Assembly (NCBI RefSeq): GCF_000576425.1
Contig: NZ_KK069994.1
Location: 1 to 64,000 of the forward strand
From: Brachybacterium phenoliresistens
GTDB taxonomy: Bacteria; Actinomycetota; Actinomycetes; Actinomycetales; Dermabacteraceae
Length of the DNA stretch: 64,000 bases
Reading direction: 5' to 3'
The position numbers and the translations under genes were made by a program. This document shows, one piece after another, positions 16,219-25,067 of the stretch. A model generated the notes under the pieces. That model worked only from the letters and a program-made list of their open reading frames with translations. It did no database searches and had not been told where the DNA came from. Every line of letters begins with the position of its first letter. Position 1 is the stretch's first letter.

Positions 16219-17577
16219 TCAGGCGGCCCGGGGCGCGGGCCGGCCGGCCGCGCCCAGCCGGATCGGGAGGAAGGCCAGCAGCCCCAGCGCCATCACGACG
16301 ATGATCCCGAGGATCCCCAGCCGCGTCTGGCCGAGCACGGCCACGGAGAGCGAGAACGCGCCGGTGCCCAGGAATCCGAGGGCCCGCCCCGTGGTCGCGT
16401 ACAGGCCGAAGTTCTCCGTCTCCCGACCGGGCAGCGACAGCCGGGTCAGCAGGTTCCGCGAGGCGGACTGCACCGGTCCCACGAACAGGCTGATCGCCAG
16501 CCCCGCGGCCCAGAACGCGGCCTTGGCGTCGAAGGCCAGGACCACCACGCCCAGCGAGATCACGCCCAGGCAGCCGGCGATGATCACGGGCCGCGGCCCG
16601 AAGCGGTCGTCGAGCTTGCCGCCGAGGTACACGCCGAACCCGGCGACGAGGTTCGCGGAGATCCCGAAGATGATCACCTCGACCGTCGAGAAGCCGTAGG
16701 CGATCGCGGCGAGCACCCCGGCGACGGAGAACACCGCCCCCAGCCCGTCGCGGTAGACGGCCGAGGCCACCAGGTACTGCAGCATCACCGGTTCGTCGCG
16801 GAACGCCCGAACCACCCGCGTGATGATGGAGGCGTAGCCCTGCCAGGGGGTCCACCGCTGACCGGCCGCCCGCGCCGGATGCCGCGGCGCCCACAGCATC
16901 AGCGGCAGCGTGCCCACCAGGATCCAGGCGGCGACGAACAGCGGGATGGCCCGCAGGTTCCAGCCGGCCTCGTCGGTGATGCCCAGCAGCCCGGTGCCCG
17001 GCATCACGAACAGCACGAGCACCAGCCCCAGGCACACGATCGACCCCCAGTAGCCGATGGCCCATGCCGTGCCCGAGACGCGCCCGCGCGTGGCGGGGGT
17101 CGAGACCTCCGGCAGCACCGAGTTCACGAACACGCCGGCGAGCTCGGAGAACACCACCGCCAGGGCGATGAGCACGGCACCGAGGGTCAGGTAGTCGGCA
17201 TCCAGGGCGACCAGCGGCATCAGGGCCACGGTGACCACGGTGAGGATCGTGGTGATGCGCAGCAGGGCGTTGCGGGCGCCGCCGGCATCGGCGAGGTTGC
17301 CCAGCAGCGGGGCCAGCAGCGCCACGGCGACCGCCCCGGCGGCCTGCCAGGCCGTGAGGACCTGCGAACCGTGGTCCTGCGCGGCGGTGATCGCCTGCTC
17401 GCCCACCGCGCCCTCCGCCGCGACGGCGCTGGTCACGTACGTGGCGAAGACGAAGGTGAGGATCACCGAGCTGAACGCGGACATGCCGCCGTCCCACAGG
17501 GCGAAGGAGATCAGCGAACGGCGCAGCGAGGGCCGGGACACGTCGGGAGCGGCAGGATCGGCCGCGGACGGGGACAT
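16219..17577 (-). CDS. MFS exporter of the UMF1/Atg22 family
   Basis: A 452-residue membrane protein with about 12 transmembrane segments. The N-terminus LISFALWDGGMSAFSSVILTF resembles the YALYDWANSAY start of the UMF1 (Atg22-like) family, and the long loop near residues 215-250 is typical. UMF1 members are thought to export small molecules such as amino acids; substrate unknown here. Its ATG lies six bases after a TAGAGT hexamer with no RBS. Confidence 0.8.
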   Translation of the reverse strand: MSPSAADPAAPDVSRPSLRRSLISFALWDGGMSAFSSVILTFVFATYVTSAVAAEGAVGEQAITAAQDHGSQVLTAWQAAGAVAVALLAPLLGNLADAGGARNALLRITTILTVVTVALMPLVALDADYLTLGAVLIALAVVFSELAGVFVNSVLPEVSTPATRGRVSGTAWAIGYWGSIVCLGLVLVLFVMPGTGLLGITDEAGWNLRAIPLFVAAWILVGTLPLMLWAPRHPARAAGQRWTPWQGYASIITRVVRAFRDEPVMLQYLVASAVYRDGLGAVFSVAGVLAAIAYGFSTVEVIIFGISANLVAGFGVYLGGKLDDRFGPRPVIIAGCLGVISLGVVVLAFDAKAAFWAAGLAISLFVGPVQSASRNLLTRLSLPGRETENFGLYATTGRALGFLGTGAFSLSVAVLGQTRLGILGIIVVMALGLLAFLPIRLGAAGRPAPRAA

Positions 17578-17583
17578 GCGCCC

Positions 17584-17589
17584 ACTCTA
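17584..17589 (-). promoter_or_regulatory. -10 element, leaderless UMF1 gene
   Basis: TAGAGT on the minus strand, six bases before the UMF1 start codon. Confidence 0.5.
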
Positions 17590-17627
17590 CGGAAGCCCGG
17601 GAGTCCGCCGCGCCGCCACGGCGAGGT

Positions 17628-18060
17628 CGTCGCCGAGTCGTCGCCGCGGGGAGTCGGCGCCCGGGTCGCCATCGCGGGGAGTCGTTGCCGAGGGGTCGTC
17701 GCTGCAAGTCGGCGCCGAGTCGTCGTCGCTGCGTGCCGGTGCCGCTGCGTTCCGGAGCTGCTTCGTGTCGGCGGCGCTGCGGGGCCGGCGCAGGGGAGGC
17801 GGGACGGCCTGCTCGGCACCGAGCCCCGGTGCAGCGTCCCTGCGCGATCCGTCGGAGTGATTCCGTCGCTACCTCGCGGGGAAGCGACGCGATCACTCCG
17901 AGCGTTTGCGTAGCGACGACTTCACTCCGATCGTTTCCGCGGATCGGGAGACGGGGCGGGTCGGGAGACTGCGCGGGGCGGGTCGGGAAACTTCACGGTC
18001 CGGGGCGCGATGCCGGTGACGCGCGGCGGGTCGCGAGACCGGGCGGGGCTGGCAGGACCG
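17628..18060. repeat. Mosaic of degenerate repeats in a 575-base gene gap
   Basis: No convincing gene lies between 17578 and 18152. The gap holds GTCGTCGCCGAG-type repeats (17628-17735), a stem-loop at 17854-17899 whose 17-base arms match at 15 positions (GGAGTGAT..TCGCT), a 29-base direct repeat at 17882-17910 and 17911-17939, and four copies of a GTCGGGAGAC unit between 17943 and about 18047. Composition stays GC-rich. Confidence 0.7.
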
Positions 18061-18117
18061 GAGGTCACGGAGATGTCGCGGCGACGGGTCCCCAGGTGGC
18101 GCGGAGGAGCGGGCCGA

Positions 18118-18123
18118 TAAGAT
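18118..18123 (+). promoter_or_regulatory. Candidate -10 of the mrp operon
   Basis: TAAGAT stands 29 bases before the chosen mrpA start. No clear -35 was found. Confidence 0.4.
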
Positions 18124-18152
18124 CGTCGTGCCCCTTCCCTTGCCCCCTGGAC

Positions 18153-21098
18153 ATGGACGGAAGACGCGTGATCCCGATCCTTCTCGCGCACCTGGTCGCG
18201 GCCCTGCTCGGCCCGTTGCTGGTGCGGAGGCTCGGCCGGAACGCCTTCTACCCCCTGGCCCTCGTGCCGGCGGGGTCGGCGGCGTGGGCCGCGACCCTCG
18301 ACCCCCGCGCGCTGGCGGACGCCCCGCGCACCGTCGAGATCCCCTGGATCCCGCAGCTGGGCATGAACGTCTCCTTCACCCTCGACGTGCTGGGCTGGGT
18401 GATGCTGCTGATCGCCTCGGGGATCGGGGCGCTCGTTCTCGTCTACTGCGCGCGCTACTTCAAGGACACGGAACCGGGACTGGGACGCTTCGCGGGACTG
18501 CTGACCGCCTTCGCCGGGGCGATGGTGGGCCTGGTGCTCGCGGACGACGTCATGGTCCTCTACATCTTCTGGGAGCTGACCACGGTCTTCTCCTACCTGC
18601 TCATCGGCCATTACGCCGACAAGCAGGCCTCGCGCCGCGCCGCCATGAACGCGCTGATCTCCACCACCCTCGGCGGGCTGGCCATGCTGGTGGGCCTGCT
18701 GATGCTGGGCGCCGAGGCGGGCACGCTGAGCATCGGGGGCATCCTCGCCGACGACATGTGGGCGAGCCCCGGCCCTCTCGTGGTGACCGCCCTGCTGCTG
18801 GTGGTGGCCGGGGCGGCGTCGAAGTCGGCGCTGGTGCCGACGCATTTCTGGCTCCCCGGGGCGATGGCCGCGCCGACTCCCGTCTCGGCGTACCTCCACG
18901 CCGCGGCGATGGTGAAGGCAGGGGTGTACCTGATCCTGCGCCTGGCCCCGGCGCTCGGCCAGGTCGAGGCGGTCGGCGCGCTCGTCGCGGCGCTCGGCGC
19001 GATCACCATGGTCGTCGGCGGCTGGCGCGCCCTGCGCCAGCACGACATCAAGCTGCTGCTCGCCTACGGGACCGTCTCCCAGCTGGGCTTCCTCTGCGCC
19101 GTCGCGGCGCTGGCGACCCGTGAGGCGGTGCTGGCGGCGCTGGCCATGATGGTCGCCCACGCCGTGTTCAAGGCGCCCCTGTTCATGGTCGTGGGCATCA
19201 TCGACAAGAAGTGCGGCACCCGGGACCTGCGGGTCCTGTCCGGGGTCGGGAGGGCGGCCCCCGTCGTCGCGGTGATCGGCACCGTCTCGGCCGCGTCGAT
19301 GGCCGCCGTCCCGCCGCTGTTCGGGTTCGTCGCCAAGGAGGCCCTGTACACGGCGCTGTGGGAGGGCGGCACCGGTCCGCGCATGCTGCTGCTGGCCCTG
19401 GTCGCCGGCTCGATCCTCACCGTCGCGTACTCCTGGCGCTTCGTGCAGGGCGCCTTCGGCCGTGCCCCCGGGGCGCCCCCGGTCGCCCGCCCTGCCGTCC
19501 CCGTGCTGTTCTGGCTCCCGCCGGCCGTGATCGCCGTGCTCAGCATCGGCCTGACCGTCCTGGCCCATCCGCTCGAGGGGATCCTGCGCGGATTCTCGGA
19601 CGCCCTGCCGGAGGCCGGGGCCGCCGTCCACCTCGCCGTCGTGCCGCACCTGGGCGTCCCGCTGCTGGCCAGCGCCGTGACCCTGGGCGCCGGAGCCCTG
19701 CTGGCCGGGCTCGCCCGCCCGGTCGAGAACCTCCAGCACGCGATCTCGCCGCAGCGCTGGGGGACGGGCCGGGCCGCCGATCTCGTCGATGCCGAGCGCG
19801 GCTTCCGGCGGCTGATGCGCGGGGTGGACGCCCTGGCCGTCGCCGTGACCCCGCTGTTCCAGCGAGGCTCCCTGCCGATGACGCTGGGCACCATGCTGCT
19901 CGTGCTCATCGCCGTCGCCGCGCCGGTCGCGATGCTGCGCGCCCCGCTGCCGGACAACCTGGTGGTGTTCCACCACCCGATCGAGGTCGGCCTGCTGGTG
20001 CTCGCCGTGGTCGCGGCCATCGGCGCGGCCCGCGCCCGCCGTCGCCTGCGGGCCGTCTTCCTCATCTCGGTCACCGGGTACGTCGCGGCCGTGTACTTCC
20101 TGCTCGCCGGCGCCCCGGACGTGGCCACCACCCAGATCCTGGTCGAGACGATCATGACGGTGGTGCTCGTGCTGGTGCTGCGCCGCCTGCCGATCCACTT
20201 CTCGCGCCGCCCGCTGCGCCTGGACCAGTGGGGCCGATGGGGCATCGCCATCGGCACCGCCGTCGTGCTGTGCGGCGTCACCCTGTACGCGGCCGATGCT
20301 CGCTACCTCGACCCGCTGGGGCCGGGCCTCATCGAGACGGCGTACACCATCGGCGGCGGGCACAACGTCGTCAACGTGACCCTCGTCGACGCCCGCGTCT
20401 GGGACACGATGGGGGAGATCTCGGTGCTCCTGGTGGTCGCCACCGGCGTCGCCTCGCTCATCTTCATCACCCGGCGCGAGCAGCGCATCACGCGCATCCG
20501 CGAGGAGGACGAGCACCTGACCATCTGGCGGCGGCGCAGCGACTCCGACCTGCCGCGCAACGTGCTGCGCTTCTACGCGGGGGAGCAGGAGGAGACCGGC
20601 AACCGGTGGCGCACGTGGCTCTCGGCCGGGCGCACCCTCGCCCCGGAGCGACGCCTGGTGGTCGTCGAGGTGATCACCCGCATCAGCTTTCCGCTGATGA
20701 TGATGTTCTCCGTGTACCTGCTGATGGCCGGGCACAACCTGCCCGGCGGCGGTTTCGCCGGCGGTCTCGTCGCGGGCCTCGCGATCACGATGCGCTATCT
20801 CGCCGGCGGCCGCTACGAGCTGTCGGAGGCGGTGCCCGTCCAGGCCGGCCTGGTGCTGGGGGTCGGGATGGCGGTCGCGGTCGGGGCCGGGGTCCTGCCG
20901 CTGCTGCTGGGCGGCACCTTCTTCGCCACCGCCACCCCGGTGGTCCACGTGCCCGTGCTGGGGGAGCTGCACTTCCCCAGCGCCCTCATCTTCGACATCG
21001 GCGTGTACCTCGTCGTGCTCGGGGTCGTCCTCGACATCCTGCGCAGCCTCGGCTCGCAGATCGACCGCCAGCAGGAGGCCGAGTCCGATGCCCGTTAG
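18153..21098 (+). CDS. mrpA: Mrp antiporter subunit A with fused MrpB domain
   Basis: A 981-residue polytopic subunit of the multisubunit Na+(Ca2+)/H+ antiporter. The N-terminal two thirds resemble NADH dehydrogenase NuoL/MrpA (WELTTVFSYLLIGHYAD, SKSALVPTHFWLPGAMAAPT, LLLAYGTVSQLGF). The last 150 residues are an MrpB domain (ISFPLMMMFSVYLLMAGHN, LPGGGFAGGLVAGLAITMRY), so B is fused to A as is usual in actinobacteria and no separate mrpB follows. ATG at 18153 is chosen; GTG at 18168, with GGAAG five bases upstream, is a serious alternative. The next gene overlaps its end by 11 bases. Confidence 0.92.
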   Translation: MDGRRVIPILLAHLVAALLGPLLVRRLGRNAFYPLALVPAGSAAWAATLDPRALADAPRTVEIPWIPQLGMNVSFTLDVLGWVMLLIASGIGALVLVYCARYFKDTEPGLGRFAGLLTAFAGAMVGLVLADDVMVLYIFWELTTVFSYLLIGHYADKQASRRAAMNALISTTLGGLAMLVGLLMLGAEAGTLSIGGILADDMWASPGPLVVTALLLVVAGAASKSALVPTHFWLPGAMAAPTPVSAYLHAAAMVKAGVYLILRLAPALGQVEAVGALVAALGAITMVVGGWRALRQHDIKLLLAYGTVSQLGFLCAVAALATREAVLAALAMMVAHAVFKAPLFMVVGIIDKKCGTRDLRVLSGVGRAAPVVAVIGTVSAASMAAVPPLFGFVAKEALYTALWEGGTGPRMLLLALVAGSILTVAYSWRFVQGAFGRAPGAPPVARPAVPVLFWLPPAVIAVLSIGLTVLAHPLEGILRGFSDALPEAGAAVHLAVVPHLGVPLLASAVTLGAGALLAGLARPVENLQHAISPQRWGTGRAADLVDAERGFRRLMRGVDALAVAVTPLFQRGSLPMTLGTMLLVLIAVAAPVAMLRAPLPDNLVVFHHPIEVGLLVLAVVAAIGAARARRRLRAVFLISVTGYVAAVYFLLAGAPDVATTQILVETIMTVVLVLVLRRLPIHFSRRPLRLDQWGRWGIAIGTAVVLCGVTLYAADARYLDPLGPGLIETAYTIGGGHNVVNVTLVDARVWDTMGEISVLLVVATGVASLIFITRREQRITRIREEDEHLTIWRRRSDSDLPRNVLRFYAGEQEETGNRWRTWLSAGRTLAPERRLVVVEVITRISFPLMMMFSVYLLMAGHNLPGGGFAGGLVAGLAITMRYLAGGRYELSEAVPVQAGLVLGVGMAVAVGAGVLPLLLGGTFFATATPVVHVPVLGELHFPSALIFDIGVYLVVLGVVLDILRSLGSQIDRQQEAESDAR

Positions 21099-21666
21099 CC
21101 TCATGCTCCTGCTGACCGCCGGCGTGCTCATCGCCTGCGGGGTGTACCTGATCCTCGAGCGCACGCTCACGCGGATCATCCTCGGCATCGTGCTCGCCGG
21201 CAACGGCGTGAACCTGCTGTTCATCGTCGCGGCCGGCCGCCCCGGGAAGCCGCCCTTCGAGGGCACGGCCCCGGCCGAGGACATGACCGACCCGCTGCCC
21301 TTCGCCATGGTGCTCACGGCCATCGTCATCACGCTGGGGATCACCGCCTTCGGGGTCGCCCTGTCCTACCGGGCCTGGCAGCTGTTCGGCCACGACGAGG
21401 TCCCCGACGACGTCGAGGACCGCCGGGTGCTGCGCCGCAGCCAGCGCCGCAGCGGCATGGACGAGGACCCCGAGGATCCCGGCTCGCAGGGCCTGTCGGA
21501 GGAGAGCCGGCGCGGAGCCCTGCTGCACTCCCAGGGCCACCGGGCCCGCCGCGACCCCCTCGGCACCGACCTCTCCGGCGCCGAGGACGCCCCCCAGGAC
21601 TACACCGAGGCCGACGAGCGCGAGGACGTGCGCCGCGGCCGCGAGACGGAAGCAGGTGGCCGATGA
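21088..21666 (+). CDS. mrpC: Mrp antiporter subunit C with acidic tail
   Basis: A 192-residue protein: residues 1-105 are the NuoK-like MrpC with three helices (LTRIILGIVLAGNGVNLLFI is typical); the remaining 85 residues are a charged cytoplasmic extension rich in Asp/Glu/Arg not present in the standard 110-residue MrpC. Overlaps mrpA by 11 bases and mrpD by ATGA. Confidence 0.9.
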   Translation: MPVSLMLLLTAGVLIACGVYLILERTLTRIILGIVLAGNGVNLLFIVAAGRPGKPPFEGTAPAEDMTDPLPFAMVLTAIVITLGITAFGVALSYRAWQLFGHDEVPDDVEDRRVLRRSQRRSGMDEDPEDPGSQGLSEESRRGALLHSQGHRARRDPLGTDLSGAEDAPQDYTEADEREDVRRGRETEAGGR

Positions 21667-23243
21667 GCGCGGACATGCTCCTGGCCCTGCCCGTCATGCT
21701 GCCCCTGATGGGCGCCGCGATGGCGCTCCTGCTGCGCCACCATGCGCGACTGCAGATGTGGGTCTCCATCCTCACCCTGGTCGCGATCCTCGCCTCGGCG
21801 CTGGTGATGGCGCGCAGCGTGCTCGAGGTGGGGATCCTCGTGCTGCAGATCGGCCGCTGGACGCCGCAGCTGGGCATCGTGCTGGTCGCGGACCGGCTGA
21901 CGGTGATCATGCTGGTGGTCTCCAGCGTCGTCACCCTGGCGGTGCTGGTCTACTCCAGCGCGCAGACGGTCTCCGAATCCGCGGAGAAGACGCCGGTGGC
22001 CATCTACCACCCGACCTACCTGGTGCTGGTGGCCGGGGTCTGCAACGCCTTCCTGGCCGGGGACCTGTTCAACCTGTACGTCGGCTTCGAGGTGCTGCTG
22101 GCCTCGAGCTATGTGCTGCTGACCCTGGGCGGCTCCGCCTCGCGGATCCGCGCGGCGACGACCTACGTGATCGTCTCCCTGCTCAGCTCGGTGATCTTCC
22201 TGGCCGGCATCGCCGCGGTGTACGCCGCCGTGGGCACCGTGAACCTCGCCGAGCTCGCCGTGCGGCTGGACGGCCTGGCCCCCGGCACCCGCATGACGCT
22301 CGAGCTGGTGCTGCTGGTGGCCTTCGCGATCAAGGCGGCGATCTTCCCGCTGAGCGCCTGGCTGCCGGACTCCTACCCGACCGCGCCCGCCCCGGTCACC
22401 GCCGTCTTCGCGGGACTGCTCACGAAGGTCGGCATCTACGCGATCATCCGCCTGGAGACGCTGCTGTTCCCCGCCTCCCAGACCTCGACGCTGCTGCTGG
22501 TGGCGGCGGGCCTGAGCCTCGTGGTGGGGATCCTCGGCGCGGTCGCGCAGACGGACCTCAAGCGCGTGCTGTCCTTCACCCTGGTCTCGCACATGGGGTT
22601 CATGCTCTTCGGCATCGGCATGAGCACCCGCCTGTCGATGGGCACGACCATCTACTACGTCGCCCACCACATCACCGTGCAGTCCACCCTGTTCCTCGCC
22701 GCGGGGCTGATCGAGCAGCGCGGCGGCACCACCAACCTGGGGCGCCTGGGAGGCCTGGCGAAGCTCGCCCCCGTCATCGCGGTGCTGTTCTTCATCCCGG
22801 CCATGAACCTCTCCGGGATCCCTCCGCTGTCGGGGTTCATCGGCAAGGTCGGCCTGATCGAGGCGGGCATCCGCGTGGACACCCCCGCCTCCTGGACCCT
22901 GGTCGCGATCAGCGCGATCACGAGCCTGCTCACGCTGTACGCGATCGCGAAGATCTGGAACCGCGCCTTCTGGCAGGAGCCCGAGGAGGACTTCGTCCAG
23001 GGCCTCGCCCCGGTGCCGCGGGTGATGACGGGGGCGACCGCCGCCCTGGTCGGCGCCTCGCTGCTGCTGACCGTGTTCGCCGGCCCCCTCATCGACTTCG
23101 CCGACGACGCCGGCCGCGCGGTCCTCGAGCGCACCCCGTACGTGAGCGCGGTGCTCGGGGACGAGGCCGCCGCCGAGCTCGTCTACCGCATCGGCGACGA
23201 GGGCGAGAAGATCGGCGACGGCGACGAGGAGGTGCAGCGGTGA
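21663..23243 (+). CDS. mrpD: Mrp antiporter subunit D
   Basis: A 526-residue NuoM/N-like proton-channel subunit. VGFEVLLASSYVLLTLGG carries the conserved helix-5 Glu and IKAAIFPLSAWLPDSYPTAP the helix-7 Lys region used for proton transfer. About 14 helices. Short acidic C-terminus. Coupled by ATGA to mrpC and GTGA to mrpE. Confidence 0.92.
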   Translation: MSADMLLALPVMLPLMGAAMALLLRHHARLQMWVSILTLVAILASALVMARSVLEVGILVLQIGRWTPQLGIVLVADRLTVIMLVVSSVVTLAVLVYSSAQTVSESAEKTPVAIYHPTYLVLVAGVCNAFLAGDLFNLYVGFEVLLASSYVLLTLGGSASRIRAATTYVIVSLLSSVIFLAGIAAVYAAVGTVNLAELAVRLDGLAPGTRMTLELVLLVAFAIKAAIFPLSAWLPDSYPTAPAPVTAVFAGLLTKVGIYAIIRLETLLFPASQTSTLLLVAAGLSLVVGILGAVAQTDLKRVLSFTLVSHMGFMLFGIGMSTRLSMGTTIYYVAHHITVQSTLFLAAGLIEQRGGTTNLGRLGGLAKLAPVIAVLFFIPAMNLSGIPPLSGFIGKVGLIEAGIRVDTPASWTLVAISAITSLLTLYAIAKIWNRAFWQEPEEDFVQGLAPVPRVMTGATAALVGASLLLTVFAGPLIDFADDAGRAVLERTPYVSAVLGDEAAAELVYRIGDEGEKIGDGDEEVQR

Positions 23244-23776
23244 ACCGGCGCCTGCGGGACCTCCCGCTGAACTGGCTGGGCCTGACCGCCTCGATCGGGT
23301 TCTGGTGCCTGCTCTGGGGCGGGGTGGATGCCAAGAACGTCCTCGGCGGGCTGGCGGTCGCCCTGCTCGTGTTCGTCCTGTTCCCGATGCCGCCGACCGG
23401 CCGCGAGATCACGGTGCGCCCGCTCGCGCTGATCATCTGCCTCGGCCGGTTCCTGGCGGACATCGTGGTCTCCTCGGTGCAGGTGGCCTGGTACGCGGTG
23501 CGCCCGGGGCCGCAGCCGCCCAGCGCGGTGATCGCCGTCCCGCTGGCCTCGCGCTCGGACCTGTTCCTCACCGGGACGGCCATGCTCGCCACCCTGATCC
23601 CCGGGTCCGTGATCGTCGAGGCGCAGCGCTCCACCGGCACCCTGTTCCTGCACGTGATCGGGGCCCGCACCGCCGAGGACGCGGAGCGGGCGCGCCGGCG
23701 CGTGCTCGCCCAGGAGCGCCGACTGCTGCGGGCCCTGGCTCGCCGCGACATCCTCGAGGAGGCGGGACTGGCATGA
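23240..23776 (+). CDS. mrpE: Mrp antiporter subunit E
   Basis: A 178-residue membrane protein with N-terminal helices and a cytoplasmic domain; LNWLGLTASIGFWCLLWGG and SLITLIPGS-like ATLIPGSVIVEA match MrpE. Starts at a GTG overlapping the mrpD stop and ends in an ATGA overlap with mrpF. Confidence 0.88.
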   Translation: MNRRLRDLPLNWLGLTASIGFWCLLWGGVDAKNVLGGLAVALLVFVLFPMPPTGREITVRPLALIICLGRFLADIVVSSVQVAWYAVRPGPQPPSAVIAVPLASRSDLFLTGTAMLATLIPGSVIVEAQRSTGTLFLHVIGARTAEDAERARRRVLAQERRLLRALARRDILEEAGLA

Positions 23777-24408
23777 GCGCCGTGGACCTGACCCTGACCG
23801 TCCTGGCGGCGCTGCTGGTGCTCGCCGCCCTGCCGACCGTGCATCGCATGATCGTCGGCCCCACCATCCTGGACCGCACCGTCGCCACAGACATGCTAGT
23901 GGTGCTCGTGGTGCTGGGCCTGGCCCTGTACTCCGCGGCGACCGGCACGACCTGGGCGGTGACCTCGATGCTCGCCCTGACCGCCTTCGCCTTCGTCGCC
24001 ACGGTCGCGGTCGCCCGGTTCGTCGCCCGCGAGGAGCCGCGCGGCGCCCGCGCCCGCGCCCTGCATCCCGCGGGGCGGGGCGGGACGATGACCGCGCAGC
24101 ACGATGCGATCCATCCGGAGATCGCGGAGATCGCGGAGACGGCGGAGGGACGCGAGGGCTCGGCGCCCGCCGATCCGGAGGAGCCGGGCTCTCCCGGCGA
24201 CGGCCGGGACACGACCCTGTGGGACCAGGACCACGCGGACTGGTCCGCTGCGCGCGCCCACCCGGCCGGGATCGACGCGGAGGACGAGTCCCCGTCGGCG
24301 GATGCGCTGGCCGATGCCCTCGACAGGGACGGCGCCGGCGGCGGCTCCTCCGGAGCGGATGGTCCCGACGCCGCCTCGGACGAGCAGCAGGGCGGTGATC
24401 GCCGATGA
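23773..24408 (+). CDS. mrpF: Mrp antiporter subunit F with long hydrophilic tail
   Basis: A 211-residue protein whose first 90 residues are MrpF (RMIVGPTILDRTVATDM is diagnostic, three helices). The other 120 residues form an acidic, low-complexity cytoplasmic tail, whereas typical MrpF is about 90 residues in total. Coupled on both sides by ATGA overlaps. Confidence 0.88.
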   Translation: MSAVDLTLTVLAALLVLAALPTVHRMIVGPTILDRTVATDMLVVLVVLGLALYSAATGTTWAVTSMLALTAFAFVATVAVARFVAREEPRGARARALHPAGRGGTMTAQHDAIHPEIAEIAETAEGREGSAPADPEEPGSPGDGRDTTLWDQDHADWSAARAHPAGIDAEDESPSADALADALDRDGAGGGSSGADGPDAASDEQQGGDRR

Positions 24409-24995
24409 CCGCCGGGGATCTGGTGGCGCTCGTGCTGATCGGCCTGGGCGTGGTGCTCGCGGTGATCGCCGCGATCGGCCTGCACCGCTTCGACGATCCG
24501 CTCACGCGGATGCACGCGACCTCGAAGCCGCAGACCCTCGGGCTCATGCTGGTCCTCGCCGGGGCCGCGCTGATGGGCCGGTCCTGGGCCGGGGCCGGCA
24601 TGATGCTGCTGGTCCTGCTCGCCCAGATGGTGACCGTCCCCGTGGCGAGCACCATGGTCGGCCGCGCGGCCTTCCGCCGCGGGTTCGTGCGCGGCGGGCA
24701 GTACGCGATCGACGAGCTGACCCCGCGCCTGGCCACGGCCGATGACGTGGACGACGACGAGGACGGCTTCCTGGACGAGTACGTGCCCGCCGTCGAGGAG
24801 GGCTCCGCCGCCGATCAGGACCGCTTCCCGGAGAACGTCGTCGCCTCCGAGACGTCCGCCGCGGACCTCACCACGATCCGCAACTGGGCGGAGCCCGAGC
24901 CCGAGGAGCTCGCCGCCGGCGAGGACGCCCTGGACGTCGACATCGACGACGAGACGGAGCTCGAGGCCGAGCAGCTCGCCGAGCAGGACCGCTGA
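24405..24995 (+). CDS. mrpG: Mrp antiporter subunit G with acidic tail
   Basis: A 196-residue protein; residues 1-110 are MrpG (GLHRFDDPLTRMHATSKPQT is diagnostic, three helices) followed by about 85 acidic residues. Last gene of the operon; convergent with fhs and separated from it by a short tandem repeat. Confidence 0.9.
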   Translation: MTAGDLVALVLIGLGVVLAVIAAIGLHRFDDPLTRMHATSKPQTLGLMLVLAGAALMGRSWAGAGMMLLVLLAQMVTVPVASTMVGRAAFRRGFVRGGQYAIDELTPRLATADDVDDDEDGFLDEYVPAVEEGSAADQDRFPENVVASETSAADLTTIRNWAEPEPEELAAGEDALDVDIDDETELEAEQLAEQDR

Positions 24996-25002
24996 GCCCG
25001 GC

Positions 25003-25065
25003 CCGCGGCCTGTCGGGACCTGGCCGCGGCCTGCCGGGACCTGCCCGCGGCCTGTCGGGACCTGC
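25003..25065. repeat. Three tandem copies of a 21-bp unit
   Basis: Copies at 25003-25023, 25024-25044 and 25045-25065 differ at one or two positions; the shared core is CCGCGGCCTGTCGGGACCTG. The array occupies nearly all of the gap between the stop codons of mrpG and fhs. Confidence 0.85.
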
Positions 25066-25067
25066 GC

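Noticed and set aside
17685-18152. N-terminal extension of mrpA by 156 codons
   Set aside because: The frame is open only because of GC-rich repeats; its translation is Arg/Ser/Gly-rich and the -10 candidate lies inside it.
18128-19123. Leaderless GTG frame after the TAAGAT hexamer
   Set aside because: The GTG is only four bases from the hexamer and is out of frame with mrpA; the frame is Arg/Gly-rich shadow sequence.
25003-25065. Regular short repeats as possible CRISPR
   Set aside because: The units are contiguous with no unique spacers, and no cas gene is in the window; the same holds for the other arrays.
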